Source: Bromus sterilis (Eukaryota > Streptophyta > Magnoliopsida > Poales > Poaceae). Taken from it: a stretch of DNA of 64,000 nt. A model generated the notes under the pieces. The model was given only the letters and a program-made list of their open reading frames with translations. It was not told the DNA's origin and searched no databases. Where the stretch lies: positions 61,364,001 through 61,428,000 of the forward strand of contig OX465598.1 in the NCBI GenBank assembly GCA_950022295.1, read 5' to 3'. Made by a program: the position numbers and the translations under genes. Below, one piece after another: positions 24,142-34,754 of the stretch; position 1 is the first letter of the stretch; every line of letters begins with the position of its first letter.

Positions 24142-26942
24142 TTCTTCTTTTGCATCATGCCTAGCTTAAAGGCATAAAAGAAAGCGCTTTCGGGAGGCAG
24201 CCCGCAATGAATTTAGGTTTTTTATTTTTGCTTTTGTTGTGTCTTGATGATTGTTACTACTGTAGAAACATCATTGTATCTTTATTTTTCAGATTTGTGC
24301 CAAGTTATAGCCTCTTACGGCAAGGGAAGTAAAAGTTGTGACATGCTGTCCAGAAAACAGATTCTGTCCTCGTGACCAGAAAAATTCCAGAAAAATCCCA
24401 GTTCATCTTTTTGAGCTGAAATGTTTACACAGTATGCTCTATACAATTATGAGACTTCCGTATGTTCTGAGTTTTTTGATTTGAGTTGTAGAAGTGCCCC
24501 TAAAAAATTCTTTACTATCTGTTGTTCTGTTTTTCACAAATTCTGGCACGTTTTGTCTCTCCTAACTTTTGCAAACCTTAAGCTTGCTTTTTCTTTGCAA
24601 AAACTTTTTGGCACTCTTGAGAAACAGTAGATCTTCAAGAATATCTTTATATCCAGTGGGGAAAAATTATTTATTAAGGGTACTAACCTCTCTAATCAGC
24701 TTATGATGAGTTATGTATGAAGGGAGTTTTCAAGTGTGCGATGGAAGATGATGAAAGAAGATCCAGGAGTGTCAAGCGCTCAAGCTTGGGGATGCCCCCA
24801 TGCATCCCCAACAAATGTTCAAGGAGACTCAAGCGTCTAAGCTTGGGGATGCCCCCGTGCATCCCCTTCTCCATCAACAATCATCAGTTCGTCCTTCGTC
24901 TCACTATATTTTTATCACTTCATGCGTTATGTGCTATGCTTGGAGCGTCTCGCTCTTAGGTTTTTTTTTAGTTTCTTTATCTTTGCTTGCTGTTTATAAC
25001 AAGTTAGATCCCGTCTTACTTTGTGTGGGAGAGAAACACGCTCCACTTTCAAAATCTAGAACACATCATAGGATTTTTCCTGCTTATCTTTTTGCTGTTG
25101 TGTGTTCTTTATCTTTTCATAGCTACTGCGATGTTTAGTTTAGTCTTAGTTTGTCTTTAGCAAGAGCCTTGGCTTTTGTTTAGTTTGTTGCTGGAACTCT
25201 TTTTAGTTTTCATGTTTATCTTGTTAAAGAGAGTTGGTTGTTGCACTCAGTTGTGTCTTGTCTTGAAAGTAGGTAATTGAGGTTGCTATTTAATTATAGT
25301 AGTAACTTGCAATAGTTTTGAAGTATTGATGTGAGTAATGTTTGAACTTTTCTTGTCAAGAGCTCTAGCCTATTAGTGATAGGTGTCGTATTTTGGGCAA
25401 TCCGTGTGTATTTTCAAAACCTACAAAACTAGTTGAGAACTCTAGCTACTAGATGGATCACTAATCTTTGGAGGGATCGAATATTAGAGAACACTCACGT
25501 ACCATGAGTCGAGGATGCGCAAGGATAACCAAACCCCCATACACTCCTCCTCGGGGTACTTTTCTCTTTGTGAACCTCCTTATTAGATTGAGAGTTACCG
25601 ATAATAAGTGCATGAGTTCTGCGGACTAATGTAAGTATTGAAAGTTGACACTTCCACCTTCCCATATTTTGCTAGCCTCTCCCGTGACGTACATTGCCTT
25701 CCTCTCACTCCGAGAGTTGGTGTCCACCTTCGCCGGTACATCCAAACCCTTGGCATAATAAGCCTCCTTATATCTTTCCTCAAAACAGCCACCATACCTA
25801 CCTATCAAGGCATTTCCATAGCCTTTCCGTGTTATATTGCCATGCAACATCCACCTCTTCATGACGTGATCTTCATGTCATACATGTTCCTGCTACACTG
25901 GCAGCGACATACATTGCATACATCATGATAGTTACATCTTCTTTATGATTTTGAGTACCTTGTAAAGTGTGAAAGATCTCCTTTACCTTCTTGTAAAATA
26001 GAGTGTTGCCCTTCAGTGAGGAAAAGATCCCAAAGTGGACACAATAAAAGATCCCAAAGAGGACAAATGAGAGTTAAATAGAAAGAGCCATTGAGGCCAC
26101 AAAAAAATACAAAAAAATAGAAAAAAGAGAAAAGAAATAAAAACAGAGAAAGGGGCAACACTACTATCCTTTTGAGAGATCCACACTAGTACTCCCTTTA
26201 TATCCTTGTACTCCATAGAGATGATCATTATGCATATAGCTATGTGGGGACCTTCACACTATAGAACTTGGCTTGCATATTCCAAGGATGAGCCTCCTCA
26301 AACGAGCTCGAGGTCTTCATGAGCGAGCAAGTTAGATGCACCCCCACTAGTTCCATTGGAGAGCTTCCTAGCTCGCATGTGCATCCGTTGCATGGCAATC
26401 CTACTCCTCACTTCATATCTATCATTTGGCATCTCTTGCCTATGATTGCCCTCATTGATGTGAGCCTTTCTCATCCTTTTTGCCTTCCTCCTCCGTACTT
26501 CTCTCTTTGCCATCCTATGTGTCAACTCTCGTGCTTATGCTCATCCATTGCATGAGTGCTCAAAATATCGAAAAGGAGTGGATCAAATTGACTTGTACCT
26601 GGCTAGTGGTGTGGGGACGAGTCAAGATAAGATTCCAGAAGAAGACCAAGTGTGAAACTTTAGTAGATTGAGTTATCAACAAAAAAAATACCTTTTTTCT
26701 CGTATTCCCTATCCCCTTTCTTGCACGCAAACACCATTTGGAGACATTCGAGTCACGGACAGCGAGAGCTCTTGCACCTAATGTTCTTTTGTTACTTGTT
26801 TCAATGCTAATATAGACTCTTGCATGTTATGACTTGAATTGAATCTCTAACCTGGATTGCTTTAATTTTCAAAGTTCTTTTATGGTTGCTAGCATGTCAC
26901 CACAGAAATTATGCTGTTATCATTTACCTACTCGAGGACGAG
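24142..26942 (+). other. A3 long non-coding 3' region
   Basis: Collinear with 12389-15200 of A2. It has the conserved motif at 24181-24205, the paired inverted repeats at 24788-24809 and 24845-24866, and an A-rich run near 26100-26150. No frame is conserved between copies. Confidence 0.7.
24181..24205 (+). other. Conserved palindrome-hairpin motif after the ORF (A3 copy)
   Basis: AAAGCGCTTT, a perfect palindrome, is followed by CGGGAGGCAGCCCG, a possible stem-loop. The A2 copy at 12431-12455 differs by one base in the palindrome. Confidence 0.5.
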
Positions 26943-26964
26943 CAGGAATTAAGCTTGGGGATGT
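26943..26964 (+). other. Polypurine tract of A3
   Basis: A purine-rich stretch ending AAGCTTGGGGATGT lies directly before the 3' LTR. Confidence 0.65.
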
Positions 26965-28589
26965 TGATACGTCCAAAACGTATCTATAATTTTTGCTTGC
27001 TCCATGCATGTTTTGTGTGATATTGCTATGATCTAGATACACTTTCATACACTTTTGATCATATTTGGACTAACCTATTAACTCAGTGCACCCCAGTGCC
27101 AGTTCCTGTTTTCTGCTGTTTTTCTATTTCAGTTTTCCCCCATATAAAAAGTGCCAGAAAAATTCCGGGAAAAATACAGGAAAAATCAGCGTACAGGAAG
27201 CTTCGCGAAGAGCCCGAGTGGGGCCAGAGGGGAGCCAGGGGGGGCCCAGGAGGCCACCTGCCGCAGCCCAACCCCTGGCCGCGCCAGGGGGCGCCTGGGG
27301 CCCCTGGTCCAACTCTGTCTGCCCCCCTTCGCCTATTTATTCTCCGTCACGGGGAAACTCCGAAGACAGAACCCTATTTCGCAAACTCACCTCTGTTCCG
27401 ACGCCGCCGCGCTTCCGAGATCGGGAGCACCAGAAGATCTCTTCCCGGCACCCTGCCGGAGGGAGGGCCGACCTCCGGGAGTCTCCTCTCCACCATGGAT
27501 GCTCCCCGGATGTCTCGTGAGTAGTTTTCCTTGGACCATGGGTCCGTGATCAGTAGCTATGTGATGTTCTCCTCCCCTCTTTGTTCTTCATGGTTTAGAC
27601 CTCGTGAGCTGCCCTACATGATCGAGGCACTTTTGTAATATTTCTGCTATTGCTATGCTGAGTTTGATGGGATCTGATGAATTATGAGATTATGTTCAGA
27701 TTGTGATAGAGTAATATATTTGGTTTTTATCTCTTATATTTTTGTTCCTAAGTAATTATTGCATGTTCTCCGTTGTTGTTTATTGCTTTGGCCAAGTAGT
27801 AGGTAGTGACTCCAAGAGGGAACGTTATGCTCGATTGTGGGTTCATGCCCCCCGATGACACGCTTGAGTGACAGAAACATGAGGCTAGGGGATGTGCTGT
27901 TGCCACAAGGGGGAAAACAACGGTGCTTGTAACCGCGGTTGCAAGGATTGTTTACTTTACGCAAAATTCTTTTTAATGCAGTTGTCTGTTGCTTTGGGTT
28001 TACACTTTGGGTGGGGCTCGCAACTTAATACCAGCGAAATGTTATGGATAGATATCTCAAGGTGGATGATGAGTAGTAGACGCAGTTGGATTACGGTCTA
28101 CTTATTTTGGCGTACTGCCCGTGCTTTTTAGGCTCTTCCTTTCTTTTGTAGCATAGTTAGCATTGCGGTGCGTTCATAATCCTGTCAATTGCCCTTCTGT
28201 AATTTGTTTACCTCGCATAGCCGTTTTATCGTCTTTTGGGAGAGAGACATCACTAGTGAACATCACGTATCCCGGTCCATATCCTTATTACTGTTTCCAC
28301 GCTATATTTACTTTCCTGCTTTTTACTTTCAGTTGCTATCATTATCCTTTGTGTTTTACCCTTTGTGAACAAGAAGACCGGAGAGATTGAAAACCTCTCT
28401 GAACTTCGTTGGGAACAAAGTTATCTGTGTCTGTGTGCAGGTCCATGTCAGTTGCGCCGCTGACACCTACTTATCATCTCTGGAGTCCTACTGGAGACAA
28501 ACCTTGGTATCTTCACCGAGGGAAACTTGCTCCTGCGCTACATCTCAACCTTCCACTTGGGGTAACCAACGAAGGGCGAGAAGCCATCA
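26965..28589 (+). repeat. A3 3' LTR
   Basis: A 1625-bp LTR with intact ends TGATACGTCC and GAAGCCATCA, followed by the duplication ACACA and the rest of the C 5' LTR. Confidence 0.92.
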
Positions 28590-29992
28590 ACACACTCAAA
28601 GGTAAATATTTAGGGGTTTTTGGTTTAAGCAACATAAAAGTAAAGGACAAGCAAAGTAAGCACGGTAACTGAGGAGTAACAAGTGGCCCAATCCTTTCAC
28701 AAGGATAAGCCTAGGAACTAAACTTATAAAAGCTAAAGCGTTCTCGAGAACACAGGGGAGAGATAGCCAAGTTACATTCACCATACTCCGCCAAGTAATA
28801 TGTATTGTGTTGATAAGTGTTGGTGGGTGGATCAATGCTAGTACACCTTCTAGACTAAGATAAGTGTACTCTTATGATTACACACCTTGCAAGCATCCGC
28901 AAATACAAGGTAGTAATTAAGGCATAAGCCTAACCACGGCATTACGATCAAGGATCCATAACTCCCTTGTGCAAAAGTGTGCGAACTGGGGTTCAGGTTT
29001 CTGTCACTCCGGCAACCCACCATAAGCATCCTTTGTGCACAATGTATTCCTCTAGGCCCATCAAAGGTGACGTGTTAAGTGTTCGACTCACATAACACCA
29101 CTAGAGAAATAACAACTCAACTTAAGTATCAAACAACACATAATACTTCAACATCATATGACTACTAACAACTAGACTTCTCCCATGTTCTCAAGAACTA
29201 AAGTAACTAATCACAAGAAATAAAAGAGATCATGATCATAGGTGATAGATGGGTGGCAAACAATCTGGACACAATGATATTTCTCCAACAAAACTCAATA
29301 GCATTCACCACAAAGTAGTAATCAACACCAATAGAGTAGAGAGGATAGATAGTACAGATTACAACACAATTTGCAATTGTGAGATGAGGTGGGATGGTGA
29401 TGGAGATGGTGCTGATGTTGGGGATGATGTTGATGATGATCTCGATGATGCCCGTGACAATGATGATGATGATGACGACGATCTCCCCTTCCGAGAGGTG
29501 ATCTCCCCGGCGGAATCTGCCTGCCGGAGATGGCTTTTCTCCTCTGTAGGTTTCCGCCCCGTGGCGGCGGCGAAACACGGAAACTCTTCTTCTTTTAGGG
29601 TTTTCACCCCAGGGGGGTCTTATAGGCGAGAGGTGGCACCGAGGGGGGCCACCAGGCATCCAAGAGGGTGCCTGGCGCGGCCAGGAGGGGGGCTGCGCCA
29701 GGCACCCTTCTGGCTGCCTGGTGGGTCCCCTCACCTCCATCCTCGGTGATCCCCAGTCAATCTTCTTAAAACCGATCCCCGTAAATTTTCATCGTATTTG
29801 GACTTGATCTGATTCAGCAACTTGGTGTCCACTTTTTACCGCTGAATCCTGGTTCTGCTGCTTCGGATCGGAAAGTTTTAAACTGTGTAAAACAAGCCAA
29901 AACAACATAAGAACAATACTTTAAAGTGGAATATATCAATGAATAGGATGAAATTACGATATAAAATAGTGATGCTTTTTGGACGTATATGC

Positions 29993-30250
29993 CTCTGCCA
30001 GTGTAGCAGGATATGCAATGATACTAGAGCGTCATGTAGCAATGATTAGGGCAAGGCCCAACTAGCATGCGGCTCATCGATCAAGCAAGTAGTATGTATG
30101 ACATGAAGATCAAGTCATGAGAAGATGGATGTTGCATGGCAATATATCTCGGAAAGGCTATGGAAATGCCTTGGTAGGTAGGTATGGTGGCTGTTTTGAG
30201 AAAGGATATAAGGACGTTTATGATGACAGAGCGTATCGTGCTAAGGGTTT
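29993..30250 (-). mobile_element. A0, right fragment
   Basis: The reverse complement of the family-A 3' internal region (about 13980-14155 of A2), resuming exactly where the left fragment stops at 599. It ends in GGTTT (30246-30250), probably the target site of element D, because uninterrupted copies read AGGGTTTGGATG there. Confidence 0.8.
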
Positions 30251-30697
30251 TGACGAGGGGGTGACCCCACGACTCCTATGGATAGGCCTACCCGGTGTAC
30301 CCGAAGACAGAAGGCCCACAAAGATGCCACCTGGGCCCAGCCTTGGCCCACTATTGGCACCGACATAGGAGTCCGTGACTCATAAGGAAGGTGCAAACTT
30401 GCCATACGATACAAGATCAGGGTTAGGAAACCTCATCTGTAATCCCAGACGGACTCCCCGAGACCTAGCCTAGTATATATGGGCTAGGAGGGGAGACTTC
30501 GAGATCAAGCAATACTCAATCTGTAACCCTAGCCTTGTGAGCACTAGCCTTGGCTCCCCTGCAATCACCATCTCCAATCAATAACATGGAGCAGGAACGT
30601 ATCCTCCTGTTAGCCGACGAGCTATCGTCCAACCTGTGCCTCTCATGACTAACCCAGGGTCCCTGACCATGGGAATTGCCGGGGTACATCCACGTCA
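30251..30697 (+). repeat. Element D 5' LTR
   Basis: A short 447-bp LTR from TGACGAGGGG to ATCCACGTCA, with a TATA-like box TATATAT at 30474-30480 and the primer-binding site three bases after its end. There is no 3' LTR to compare, so the start is inferred from the junction with A0. Confidence 0.75.
30474..30480 (+). promoter_or_regulatory. TATA box of the D LTR
   Basis: TATATAT in a GC-rich setting, about 220 bases before the LTR end. Its promoter role is inferred from position. Confidence 0.5.
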
Positions 30698-30699
30698 AT

Positions 30700-30716
30700 T
30701 GGCGCCGTCTGTGGGA
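30700..30716 (+). other. Element D primer-binding site, probably tRNA-Arg
   Basis: TGGCGCCGTCTGTGGGA follows the LTR end. It begins with TGG, as a tRNA 3' CCA requires. This form is usual in Tat elements and is normally ascribed to tRNA-Arg. Confidence 0.75.
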
Positions 30717-30879
30717 ACTACACAGGTTGGAATTACGATCTCGGCGGTTCCATCTTTAGCAAGCCACAACTCAAGAGCAAGAACTAGATGCAATCCACCC
30801 GAAGAATTCAAGATCACGGCAAACATCTCTGCTGCCCCAGCGAGATCGCTCAGCCTGCAGCCGTGCCAAGACCAGTACT

Positions 30880-31590
30880 ATGGCGGCAACCGAGCCCACC
30901 GCCAGCGAAGGAGAACTTGACGACCCAAAAGAAAAGCATGAGGTTTCCACATGGAGATCCCGATCGACGAGATGCAGCACGAAACAGAGGACCTGCCGAC
31001 CACTCGACGACCCACCGCCACCCAGGCACCCACCGCACAGCAAGACACCAACTCCGAGCTCAAAGCGATCGCTAAGATCATCGCCAACGAGGAATAAATC
31101 AACAACCCAGAAGACAGGAGCGAGGATTCTACGAAGAGACCCCACTCAACGAGTCGAACTATACAGCCACGCGCTCGCCAACCACTCGACGACCCGCCGC
31201 CGTGCAGACAACTGTCACCCGCCAGTACAACGACTCTGAGACTCAGACAGGCGAATACTACGACCCAGATCAAAGACCATATGAATTCGCAAATCTTATA
31301 AGGAACCCGAATCTAAGTGAGGGGATCGAAATCGACCCGCGAGTTCACGAGCACCCAGCGGATCATGCGCTGTTCTTCCGAATCTGACGGAGGAAACACC
31401 ACGCCGGATCCGGAAAACTCACGGTCAGGGAACATCTAGAAGGACTCTATACGATCCACTGCTTCGAAGACAACTGGGGATACATCAGATCGAGTCACAC
31501 TCTGGGAGCCTGCCGCCTGTTCGACGAACTCGCCGACAGCCTCAAGGAAGAAAAACAGCGAGAAGCCAAGCGCACCCGACGAACCGAGCA
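30880..31590 (+). pseudogene. Element D gag remnant
   Basis: The region between primer-binding site and protease has no long intact frame. From about 31290 one frame reads FANLIRNPNLSEGIEIDPRV and, after a stop at 31385-31387, KLTVREHLEGLYTIHCFEDN. The latter runs into a Glu/Lys/Arg-rich part in the same frame as the protease. This resembles the C-terminal gag of Tat elements. The first part (30771-31240) is rich in Pro, Arg and Ser and not recognisable. Confidence 0.45.
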
Positions 31591-31591
31591 G

Positions 31592-33090
31592 TTGCCGACT
31601 CAAGGACAAGTGTACATGATCCAAGAAGGCAGGGTATCGCAAGCCCAACAGGACGCCTCCACCCTGCAAGCCAGAGCAGCCGAGAACCTAAACGCAGTCG
31701 AAGTCTACCAGCTACACAGCGCAGAAACCAGCATCACGTTCTCCCAGAGCGGTCACCCGCCTGCAGTCCCAAGGCCGGGGCACGCGCCCCTGGTACTCGA
31801 CGCTCAAATTGGAGGGTACGACATGGACAGAATCTTCATGGACGGAGGCAGCAGCATGAACATAATCTTCGTCAGCACCCTACGCAAGATGTTGATCCCA
31901 CGATCAGTATGGAAGAAATCAAGCACCGTGTTGTATGGATTAGTCCCAGGAGAAGCGGCCACTTCCCTTGGATTAATCAAGCTCGAAGTCGTCTTTGGCG
32001 GCAGACGCAATTTCGCAAGACGCACCCTCGAGTTTGAAGTACTCGATTGGCAGTTGCAGTATCACGCCATACTGGGACGTCCAGCATTCGCGCAATTCAT
32101 GGCGATTACGCACTACGCCTACCTCAAACTCAAGATGCCAGGATCCGCGGGCGTCATCACAGTCAACGGAAGCTTCACCAAATCAGACCAATGTGACCGC
32201 GATTTCCACAAAGTTTCTGACACCTTCGGAGCTGAGCAAGAGCTCACAGAAATAGCCATGGCGACAGACAAAAGTATCTTTCCGCTAGCAAGACGAAGCG
32301 AGTCAAAAGAATATGGGGGCGACTTCAGGATCGACAGCGACACGGTCACACACCAAGTGCACCCGACGGACCCAGAAATAACAGTCCGCGTGTACGCCCA
32401 CCTCCCGGAAGAGCAAGCGACCGCCCTCATCGCTTTCCTCCGTGAAGAATGGGAAATCTTTGCCTGGTGCCCAGCCGACATGCCAGGAGCACCGCGCGAG
32501 TTCACGGAACACGCGCTGCACATCAAGCCAAACACCAAGCCAGTGAAGCAAGCACTACGACGATTCTCAGAACCCAAGCGCAGAGCAATCGGGGAGGAAG
32601 TGAACCGATTACCCGACGCCCAATTCATCCGAGAGACGAAGAAAGCCACTTGGATCGCCAACCCTGTGCTGGTCCCCAAGAAAGACACAGACGTGCCGCG
32701 GACGCATGTCGACTATGGGCCAGTCAACAAATATTGCCCCAAGGATCACTTTACCCTGTCAAGAATCGATCAAATAATCGACTCGATAGCAGGATGCGAC
32801 CTACTATCGTTCTTCGACGCCTACTCAGGACTTAATCAGGCCAGAATGGATAAAAAAGACGAAGAGCACGCCTTGTCCACCACCCCTTGCGGCACACCCT
32901 GCCGCCCCAAAATTCCCTTCGGTCTAAACAACGAGGAACAACATACCAGCGAATGACGCAAGCTTTCATGAGAAACCAGATCGGTGGGAACATCCAGGCC
33001 TACATAGACGAGATCATCAGCACAATCAAATAACTCGGACCAGAAGCAGATACAGAGGACGACAACACAGGTGAACCAACGCAAGTGGCA
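31592..33090 (+). pseudogene. Element D protease and partial reverse transcriptase
   Basis: The open part 31592-32956 has the protease motif IFMDGGSSMNIIF (about residue 84), followed by YHAILGRPAFAQFMAITHY. RT follows with WEIFAWCPADMPG, NPVLVPKKD, KYCPKDHFTLSRIDQIIDS and LLSFFDAYSGLNQ. A frameshift near 32930 precedes the next RT block (RMTQAFMRNQIGGNIQAY). The catalytic motif is changed to YIDE (33001-33012), so the second Asp is lost. After IISTIK and a stop the sequence jumps to a linker before integrase. The RT thumb and RNase H are missing. The element cannot make its own cDNA. Confidence 0.88.
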
Positions 33091-33303
33091 GCCGCAAACC
33101 CAATCGTTCATGAAGAAGCCAACAATACAGTCGAGGAGCCAGAGCCAGCCGCACCCGAAGACCCATCTTGGAGAGAGCCGCTCCTCAGATTCCTAATCGA
33201 CGGGACCCTACTGTAGGACGTCGCAGAAGCCAGACATGTCAGTCGGCGATCCAAAGCTTTCACCGTAATCAACAGGCAACTCTACAAGCGCAGCATTTCC
33301 TAG

Positions 33304-34404
33304 GTCCTACAAAAATGCACAGACGAAGAAGATGGAAAAACCCTACTACTGGAGATCCACGAAGGCACCTGCGGGCACCATGCTAGCAGCCGAGCACTCG
33401 TGGAAAAAGCCTTTCGAGCAGGACTCTACTGGCCAACAGCCATGAGAAATGCAGAAGACATCATACGGCGCTGCATCTCCTGTCAAAACCTCACCAGCAG
33501 ACCACACGCTCTAGCCTCAAGGCTCAAGACCATACTATTATCATGGCCATTCAGCACCTGGGGACTCGACATGGTGGGCCCGCTCAAGAAATCATCGAAA
33601 GGTGGAAGAACACACCTGATGGTAGCAGTGGACAAGTTCACCAAGTGGATCGAAGAAGCACCCATCACCAGCTCCACAGCCCTCACGGCAGTGAATTTTA
33701 TCAAATCAATCATCTTCAGGTTCGGGGTGCTGCACAACATCATCACGGACAACGGTACGAACTTCACAGCGGCAGAATTCCAGAACTTCTGCGAAGAACT
33801 GGGCATCAAAATCAACTATGCATCAGTCGCACACCCGCAATCCAACGGCCAGGTGGAAAAAGCGAACGGCCTAGTATGCGGAGGAATCAAAAAACGGCTC
33901 CTCGCACCACTCGAGCAGGCCGCGGGCAACTGGGTAGAAGAACTCCCTGCAGTACTATGGAGCCTGCGCACCACCCCAAATACCGCAACCCAGTACACAC
34001 CTTTCTTCATGGTGTACGGGTCAGAGGCAGTGCTACGACATGACCTCAAATTCGAAGCACCCCGGATCTCGGGGTACGAAGAAGAGGAAGCAGAAGAAGC
34101 ACTGCAAGATGACAAGGACACAACAGACGAAGCAAGAAACACAGCCCTAGCAAGGTCAGAGGGGTACCAGGACAAGCTGCGCACCTACCAAAGCGGCCGT
34201 CTGCGCACCAGAACCTTCAACAAAGGCGACCTTGTCCTACGGCTCATACAAGAGAAAGTCCACAAGCTTACCCCCCAATGGGAAGGACCGTTCATAATCT
34301 CAGAAGTCATAGGAGGAGGCGCCTATAGACTGAAGAACCCGAAGACTGACGAGGACGTGGGAAATCCATGGAACGTAGCGAACCTACGCCTGTTCTACCC
34401 ATAG
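33304..34404 (+). pseudogene. Element D integrase
   Basis: A 366-codon frame open from the stop at 33301-33303. It has the zinc-binding HHCC region (GTCGHHASSRAL ... CISCQNL). The catalytic core has Asp in WGLDMVGPLKKSSKGG, Asp in IITDNGTNF and Glu in NGQVEKANGLV. The C-terminal part includes WEGPFIISEVIGGGAYRL and ends NVANLRLFYP, the normal Gypsy terminus. The integrase looks intact from HHCC to the stop, but upstream stops cut it off from protease and RT, so it would need another start. In life it inserts the cDNA into the genome. Confidence 0.85.
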
Positions 34405-34481
34405 TCTCCACCAGTCATGCTCATCTGGCAGCTCATGTAACCCTTCGACGCAATAAAATGACGTTTCCCAAGTACTACTAC

Positions 34482-34754
34482 CTCAAAGCACTCGGGGGCT
34501 CGAGTACAAAACTCCCCCCGAGAGACGCTATCGTCGCTCACGCGATCTCTACTCAAAGCACTCGGGGGCTCGAGTACAAAACTCCCCCCGAGAGACGCTA
34601 TCGTCGCTCACGCGATTTTTACTCAAAGCACTCGGGGGCTCGAGTAAAAACTCCCCCCGAGAGACGCGATCTTCTCTCACTCGATCTCTACTCAAAGCAC
34701 TCGGGGGCTCGAGTATAAAACTCCCCCCGAGAGACGCTATCGTCGCTCACGCGA
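34482..34754 (+). repeat. 70-bp tandem repeat array in the 3' region of D
   Basis: About four units start at 34482, 34552, 34622 and 34691 (spacing 70, 70 and 69), each beginning CTCAAAGCACTCGGGGGCTC. Each unit can fold CTCGGGGG against CCCCCCGAG and includes the palindrome CTCGAG. The G-run resembles a polypurine tract. The fourth unit ends where element E starts. Confidence 0.92.

Larger units (their letters stand above)
21587..28589 (+). mobile_element. A3: complete non-autonomous family-A LTR retrotransposon
   Basis: A 7003-bp element with LTRs 21587-23210 and 26965-28589 (1624 and 1625 bp), a primer-binding site, one intact gag-protease ORF, the family's non-coding 3' region, a polypurine tract and a perfect target duplication ACACA. 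It lacks RT, RNase H and integrase. Near-identical LTR lengths, a perfect duplication and an intact ORF suggest it is among the younger insertions here. Confidence 0.93.
600..29987 (-). mobile_element. Element C: complete Athila-like Gypsy LTR retrotransposon with nested insertions
   Basis: From right to left C has a 5' LTR (21404-29987, interrupted), a tRNA-Asp-type primer-binding site, gag remnants, protease, reverse transcriptase/RNase H, integrase, an extra ORF, a polypurine tract and a 3' LTR (600-2180). The target-site duplication TATGC is seen at 595-599 and 29988-29992. The right terminus lacks about 3 bases, otherwise expected as a terminal TCA. The reverse transcriptase motif FMDDFSVYG and the 3' ORF suggest the Athila lineage. 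Two later insertions split C: solo LTR A1 (4852-16899) in pol and complete element A3 (21587-28589) in the 5' LTR. Several in-frame stops make C non-functional as it stands. Confidence 0.9.
21404..29987 (-). repeat. Element C 5' LTR, split by complete element A3
   Basis: LTR parts are 21404-21586 and 28595-29987, with the duplicated ACACA at 21582-21586 and 28590-28594. They match the 3' LTR at 600-2180 over the whole length, including the GAT microsatellite (about 29393-29483) and the TATA-like box (29619-29624). The outer end (GGACGTA at 29987) lacks the terminal TCA. Confidence 0.9.
30251..34754 (+). mobile_element. Element D: truncated, internally deleted Tat-like Gypsy retrotransposon
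   Basis: A 5' LTR (30251-30697), primer-binding site, gag remnant, protease and partial RT, then an internal deletion, integrase and a tandem-repeat 3' region. The 3' LTR is missing because element E begins at 34755. The protease form MDGGSS, the primer-binding site TGGCGCCGTCTGTGGGA and the tandem repeats in the 3' untranslated part are typical of Tat-lineage elements. No second copy of GGTTT with an LTR end is visible in the window. Confidence 0.85.

Noticed and set aside
34482..34754. CRISPR-like array
   Set aside because: Units are directly adjacent, without unique spacers, and lie in a plant retrotransposon; it is a minisatellite.
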